From contig JAOXYB010046059.1 of NCBI GenBank assembly GCA_028565635.1, positions 1 to 12,323 on the forward strand: a DNA stretch of 12,323 nucleotides, in the 5' to 3' direction. The first letter of the stretch is position 1, and each line of letters opens with the position of its first letter. The notes beneath the pieces are model-generated. The model did not search any database. It saw nothing but the letters and a program-made list of their open reading frames with translations, and was not told the origin of the DNA. Positions 8,450 to 12,323 of the stretch are shown piece after piece. This DNA comes from Phoronis ovalis. Its lineage: Eukaryota; Phoronida; Phoronidae. Position numbers and translations under genes: made by a program.

Positions 8450-8742
8450 TGTCGCGAACCCGGCCGAGCGGTCTTAATTAGCCTGTTGGTATTAGGTTCG
8501 AGGCAAGGCACTGGTGAGAGGTAACTGTAACTGTCTGTTCCCGGCTGGGAAGACTCGTTGTAGAGATTGAGGAGTACAGAGGAGAGATAAACTGAACAAC
8601 TTCTCGCTTCTAGGTCTAAACGTGCACTATCTTTATTATCATATTAACAACTTATATAATTATATATCAAGTGACTAGTCCATGAATGGACCAGTCCAAT
8701 ATACCCACACAAGGAAATCCCATTTCCTCTCGGGACGCCACA
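8450..8742 (-). mobile_element. Solo LTR (Ty3/gypsy-like), 293 bp
   Basis: On the minus strand the segment runs TGTGGCGTCCC ... GTTCGCGACA, the TG...CA ends of an LTR. It is flanked by CATG on both sides (8446-8449 and 8743-8746), a 4-bp target duplication. Inside, reading minus, are inverted repeats GGAAAT-CCC-ATTTCC (8713-8727) and ACTAGTCCAT/ATGGACCAGT (8674-8695), a TATATAATTATATAAG TATA-like box (8666-8651) and AATAAA (8637-8632). No gag, pol or second LTR is present, so the internal part was probably lost by LTR-LTR recombination. Orientation rests on the TATA and AATAAA order and is less sure than the boundaries. Confidence 0.7.
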
Positions 8743-9329
8743 CATGTGTTGCTGTCATGGATTATTTTGGTTATCCGGACATAAAAGCTGCTTCATCGGA
8801 AGTACGTACTGGTGAAACTATAGAACAAGGTGTATTGATGACGGCTGTTGATAATGATGTGTTTCAGCGACTAACCCACATCTATGTAGTAATATATTCT
8901 GAGCAATAACTATAACAAGGTGTATTGATGACGGCTGCTTATAATGATATTTACGAACTAATCCATTGTCGTGTAAAACATATGTCATTAAGTTTAACTT
9001 GTACTGAACATGAATATAGTCAGACCTACAGCTGTAGTGGATCAGCTGTATTTACACTGGTATGTTTCTGTTGATGGGAAAGTACATGCTGGCCAATATC
9101 CAGGAAAACAAAATAACTATTTTGCATCATAATAATTGTAACATAATATTGACTCTTGTGTATGCCTGCACTGATATCGTTATATTTATTAGTAATTATT
9201 GAAATGTACATACTAAATGAGTTTTGCAAATCAATTGAGATATAACCTCACTGGAGTTCGTAAATTACGTATAGAAATTAATAAATAAGTAAAGGTTTTT
9301 ATAAAAATATACATATGTATATTTTGTAG
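8743..9329. other. Non-coding sequence right of the solo LTR
   Basis: Holds a 92-bp local duplication (8817-8985). A short open frame from the LTR flank to 8909 reads MDYFGYPDIKAASSEV and similar, matching no family I know. No upstream exon of the BEN gene could be identified. Confidence 0.45.
8817..8985. repeat. Two-copy direct repeat, 92-bp period
   Basis: ACTATAGAACAAGGTGTATT at 8817 recurs as ACTATAACAAGGTGTATT at 8909. GATGACGGCTG and TATAATGAT/GATAATGAT follow in both copies, then more divergent but alignable sequence (CGACTAACCCA / CGAACTAATCCA). Confidence 0.8.
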
Positions 9330-10059
9330 GTGGACCTCTGGGATGATGTCAGTGTTACAGATGGGCAAAAAAAAATCCTAAATGCAAAAAAGCCCAACGG
9401 GACAGACTATATATACACGCTATTGAGAATGACCTTTGACCAGGAAGTACTGGCCACAACATCTTTGACGGGGAAAGTCAGCAATGCGCACAGAGGAAAG
9501 GGACATGTCCCTAAGAAGCAACTGCCTGGCGTAGAGAAAGTTATCGGTTTGTATTTGTTTTTGCAACAACTAAACTATGTACAAAAAGTTGAGCAACCCA
9601 TAACTTTTTTATTAATATTACTGTCAACATGGGGTTATTGTTTTGGTGATTCGGACACACCTGATGAGCATGTTTACTCATCAGTTTTAGTTGTATGGAT
9701 TGGAAGAAGTATGTAATAAAGCATTAATTATATATTATGGGTGGTTGAATCTTCTAAAAACTGTCCTCTGGAACCACTGTACAACTAAATTCTTGGTAAC
9801 TGACGTTTGTGTAATGAATTAGTAGTGCTTATGTTATATTACTTCTTTAAACTTGAGTAAATATTCATACATACATATTCAAGTAACTTCAAAAATCCTA
9901 AACCCATTTTTGTATCAATCTGAATTATATTTTCGTACATTTGCTTTAATGTTAACTGTGTATTTTGATTACTTTAATATATATTCAGTATTCATCATGA
10001 AAGAGACCAGGATGGAAGAGACCAAAGTCAAGGGAAGAATAACGCAGTTGTTATGTTAG
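9330..10059 (+). CDS. BEN-domain protein, last two exons
   Basis: Exon 9330-9546 follows the acceptor TATTTTGTAG (ends 9329). It reads VDLWDDVSV, then YIYTLLRMTFDQEVLATTSL, TGKVS and KQLPGVEKVI, the pattern of a BEN domain (LL..vF..eeLa.SsltGk). A donor at 9547 (GTTTGT, weak) is phase 1. The acceptor ATATTCAG ending at 9988 gives the phase-matching exon 9989-10059, reading VFIMKETRMEETKVKGRITQ and ending with a stop at 10057-10059. The spliced end (KVIVFI...VKGRITQLLC) matches the BEN C-terminal helices. BEN domains bind DNA and proteins in chromatin and transcription factors (family knowledge). Upstream exons were not found in the preceding 4.5 kb, so this may be a gene end with distant exons or an orphan fragment. 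No stop or frameshift is seen in the domain. Confidence 0.65.
9547..9988 (+). other. Intron of the BEN-domain gene
   Basis: Phase 1 intron of 442 nt. If not spliced, the frame stays open to TAA at 9714-9716. That stop overlaps AATAAA at 9715-9720, so an alternative terminal exon is conceivable. Confidence 0.5.
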
Positions 10060-10207
10060 TTTTAGTCGGACATTTTTGTATCAGCCAGTGGTATTGGATA
10101 CTTTTAACTGAATGTGTTTTTAGTAGTGGTAAATTTTTTTTAATTATATCTTGTTTTACTGTAGTTTTATTATTTTCTGTATCTATACATATTTTTTATA
10201 AAAATAC

Positions 10208-10213
10208 AATAAA
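10208..10213 (+). terminator. Poly(A) signal AATAAA of the BEN-domain gene
   Basis: AATAAA 149 nt after the stop codon at 10059, followed about 15-25 nt later by a GT/T-rich stretch (GGTTGTTTTTAG), as expected for a downstream element. Supports 9989-10059 as part of a terminal exon. Confidence 0.5.
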
Positions 10214-10274
10214 CAAAATTACAAACTATGGTTGTTTTTAGTATATTAAAGTAGAGAACATCCAAGAAATACTA

Positions 10275-10534
10275 AGAATTCTATAGAGCTCTCTATAGAA
10301 TCCTATAGAGCTCTCTATATAATTCTATAGAGCTCTCTATAGAATTCTATAGAGCCATCTATAGAATTCTATAGAGCTCTCTATAGAATTCTATAGACAT
10401 TTCTATATAATTATATATAATTGTTCTATACAATTCTATAAAGCTCTCTATAGAATTCTATAGAATTATATAGACTTTTCTATAGAATTCTATAGAATTG
10501 TTCTATAGAATTCTATAGACAATTCTATAGAAAT
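10275..10534. repeat. Palindromic tandem array built on TCTATAGA
   Basis: TCTATAGA recurs about every 10 nt, joined alternately by AT (making GAATTC) and GC (making GAGCTC), for a 20-bp unit near CTATAGAATTCTATAGAGCT. The left half is regular. The right half drifts to ATTGTTCTATA and ACTTTTCTATA variants. Both the unit and the array are largely self-complementary, so long hairpins are possible in RNA or single-stranded DNA. Confidence 0.92.
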
Positions 10535-11100
10535 TTTTCGTAAGGGTGTAGCTCAGTATGTTACAGAATACTAGCCGCTCAGCTTTAGTTTATTATTAGT
10601 CGTGCTATTTCAGAGCCTTATACACATAGTTAGCGTTAAAATTAGGACACTTACTGTTCCCCTGAGTAATAGTTAGCGTCTTTGTTTGCGACACTAATAA
10701 TCGGAAAATAAATCACATTTTACCCCCGATTTTACCCCGCCAGGAAGTGGTTTCACAAAGTGTCGGGATAGTTTTTGCAACCTGACGCTAGGGGGCGAGT
10801 GTATCAGTCAAACTACTATTATCGTACCACAACATTGGAGAAAGCGTCATGGGGACGAGACGGAACTTAGATGTTTGGCCAATATAGATCAATTCTGGTA
10901 ATTTTATGCGCTATTAACTGATAGTATTTCCGTGGTGATGTTAACTGCTCAACCGATAAAATACTTGTTGCTTCTAATGACTTTTTTAACGGTTTATTTT
11001 GATAAAAATAGCAATATTTGGGCTACGCATATTTTGGTTTGAGTTCGATAGCTTTAAGTTTAATAGTTTAAATCAAAAACTTCATTTGCATGCGAATATC
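10535..11100. other. Non-coding sequence with a less AT-rich patch
   Basis: No gene recognised. GTGTAGCTCAGT at about 10546 resembles a tRNA A box but has no matching B box or fold. The 10720-10860 part is richer in G and C than the rest and includes GCTAGGGGGCGAG. ATG codons here give only very short frames. Confidence 0.45.
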
Positions 11101-11102
11101 AT

Positions 11103-11114
11103 GGGGGGGGGGGG
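11103..11114. repeat. G12 homopolymer followed by AGTGGGGG
   Basis: Twelve consecutive G, then A, GT and a further G5. Unusual in this AT-rich window; a slippage-prone and possible G-quadruplex site. Confidence 0.9.
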
Positions 11115-11480
11115 AGTGGGGGCTCTCATATTTAGATTCGAGTAGTTACTCGCTTTCTTTTAACGGTCTTACCCATGATACCCAGCTATTCAAGTCCAAA
11201 ACCCGGGTTCGGTAGTTTTAAACTAGCCCCAATACTCAATTATACTAGGTCCAATATCTGACGGACGTGTTGGTCCTAACTCTTTCCTATTTAAAAACTA
11301 TTGTCTTTCGAAATTAACAAAACCGATAAAATTTCCTGGGTGGGCCATGTCCTTACATTTTGTTAGAGGTGTACGGCCCAAGGGTCCCAACCCTGAACCT
11401 GATGAAATATGCCCAGAATTGACAAAACACTCAAGTTATTTTTGGTGTTTTGGTGAGGGTGTGCAGCCCAGTTGAAAATT

Positions 11481-11838
11481 TTGGATTTGGATTGTATCCT
11501 TCGTGCTGCATTTTTTTGGTTTGGTACCATAAACATATTCAAAAATTGGATTGCTATCCACTGAGTATAGCAAATAATTTGGATTGGGTTTGCTACCACA
11601 AACTAGAATTTTGGATTGAGTTGGGCAGACATCCCCATAGTCAAAAAACCTTGAGTATACCTGCCCCTGGCAAAACACTCATCCTGAAATATTCTAGGAT
11701 GAAAAAAATCAGCTCTGAAATCATTCATGAAACCATCCAAAACGTTAAATTACCACACAAAAAATCTGTTTTATGCAATCAAAACCCCAACCCTGAAATA
11801 TCCCGCAACACAAAGTACCTCCCTGAAATATCCTAGGT
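11481..11838. repeat. Degenerate repeats: TTGGATTG motif, then CCTGAAATAT motif
   Basis: TTGGATT(T)G(G) followed by TATCC or TACC occurs near 11481, 11546, 11579 and 11611. CCTGAAATATYCY occurs at 11683, 11792 and 11822, twice ending CTAGG. CAAAACACTCA also recurs (11423 and 11671). Open frames on both strands here have no recognisable domain and are treated as by-products of the repeats. Confidence 0.6.
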
Positions 11839-12323
11839 CATAAAGCCTACACATGTACATATACCTTTGTACTGGCAGTGCTCCCCTCTGTGAGATTCTC
11901 ACCCAGCAATGGTGCTATGGCCTTATATAATCAAGTGAAAACTATATAAATATTTTCTATGGCATGACATTTGTTGAAATTTAATGAATTTTAACTAAAT
12001 GGATACGAAGTGACTGTAATAATGGTATCTACATTGATTTTAAGTGATTTTTAATTATTTGATTATTAGATTTGTACTTTCATTGTTTAGTAATATCAAA
12101 CTAACACCACTGCAGTATTTCTGTATGAAAAATGTCATCATATGGGTGAATTTTTGTTAATTTCGAAAGATGAAAGTTTTGTAATATAAGAAAGTGTTAG
12201 AACCAATGCGTCAGTATTGAGCCCCTTGGATTGGGCCTATATAATTAAGACTAGAACAACGTTAACACATGTCATACCCGGTATCACACTGGTACTGTTA
12301 CTTGTTAATGTATGTATATTTTA
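11839..12323. other. AT-rich sequence to window end, no gene recognised
   Basis: About 485 nt with stops in all frames and no domain, repeat array or RNA gene that I can support. Confidence 0.5.

Noticed and set aside
8454-8510. GGCCGAGCGG and GGTTCGAGGC resemble tRNA A and B boxes (tRNA-derived SINE head).
   Set aside because: The spacing of 33 nt is too short for a tRNA-Leu/Ser type, no cloverleaf is apparent, and the segment lies wholly inside the better supported solo LTR.
9026-9229. 67-codon open frame on the minus strand.
   Set aside because: No domain, no splice or promoter context, low-complexity AT-rich composition.
10053-10241. 62-codon hydrophobic open frame on the plus strand.
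   Set aside because: Lies in the 3' UTR of the BEN gene before its poly(A) signal. Hydrophobicity follows from T-rich sequence.
10543-10580. GTGTAGCTCAGT...ACTAGCC looks like the 5' half of a tRNA.
   Set aside because: No T-arm (GGTTCRA) and no acceptor-stem pairing downstream.
11363-11836. Overlapping open frames of 78, 80 and 128 codons on both strands.
   Set aside because: They read through degenerate repeats and show no conserved domain or splice context.
1-12323. CRISPR array, bacterial operon or plasmid features.
   Set aside because: No spacer-repeat pattern, and introns, poly(A) signals and animal gene families show nuclear eukaryotic DNA.

Overview
The window looks like AT-rich animal genomic DNA. 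Genes are split by GT-AG introns with good splice signals, large non-coding stretches separate them, and microsatellites and decayed transposons are common. The family mix (a DZIP3-type HEPN domain, a BEN domain, a cytosol-like subtilase, a Penelope-like element and an LTR element) suggests a bivalve mollusc or another lophotrochozoan. That placement is inference; nothing in the sequence proves the species.

Left third (76-4771, + strand): the 3' part of one multi-exon gene for a subtilisin-like (S8) serine peptidase. Three short exons (76-141, 439-531, 854-940) encode a Ser-rich, Lys/Arg-rich linker. A large exon (2289-3146) carries the whole catalytic triad, and a last exon (4563-4771) closes the domain. 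Every junction is phase 1, so the frame holds across all five exons (about 436 residues in the window). The true start lies left of the window. The three small exons and their donor flanks look like diverged copies of each other. The big exon has a second, in-frame consensus donor 126 nt downstream.

Middle (4772-9329): no intact gene recognised. It contains a broken DZIP3-like HEPN gene (6252-6926, + strand), a CA-rich microsatellite with a Z-DNA-prone stretch (7003-7286), the 3' end of a Penelope-like retroelement with its GIY-YIG nuclease (7782-8262, - strand), a solo LTR with a 4-bp target duplication (8450-8742), and a 92-bp local duplication.

Right part (9330-10213, + strand): two exons that together encode a BEN domain ending at a stop codon, followed by a poly(A) signal. 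The upstream exons of this gene were not found. Beyond it lie a palindromic AT-rich tandem array (10275-10534), a slightly GC-richer patch, a G12 run and degenerate repeats up to the window end.

The most interesting unit is the subtilase gene: an apparently non-secreted animal S8 protease behind a modular linker, close to a dead HEPN gene of a type linked to innate immune receptors in invertebrates. An immune-effector role, by analogy with fungal subtilases acting in NLR/gasdermin cell-death systems, is a hypothesis only.
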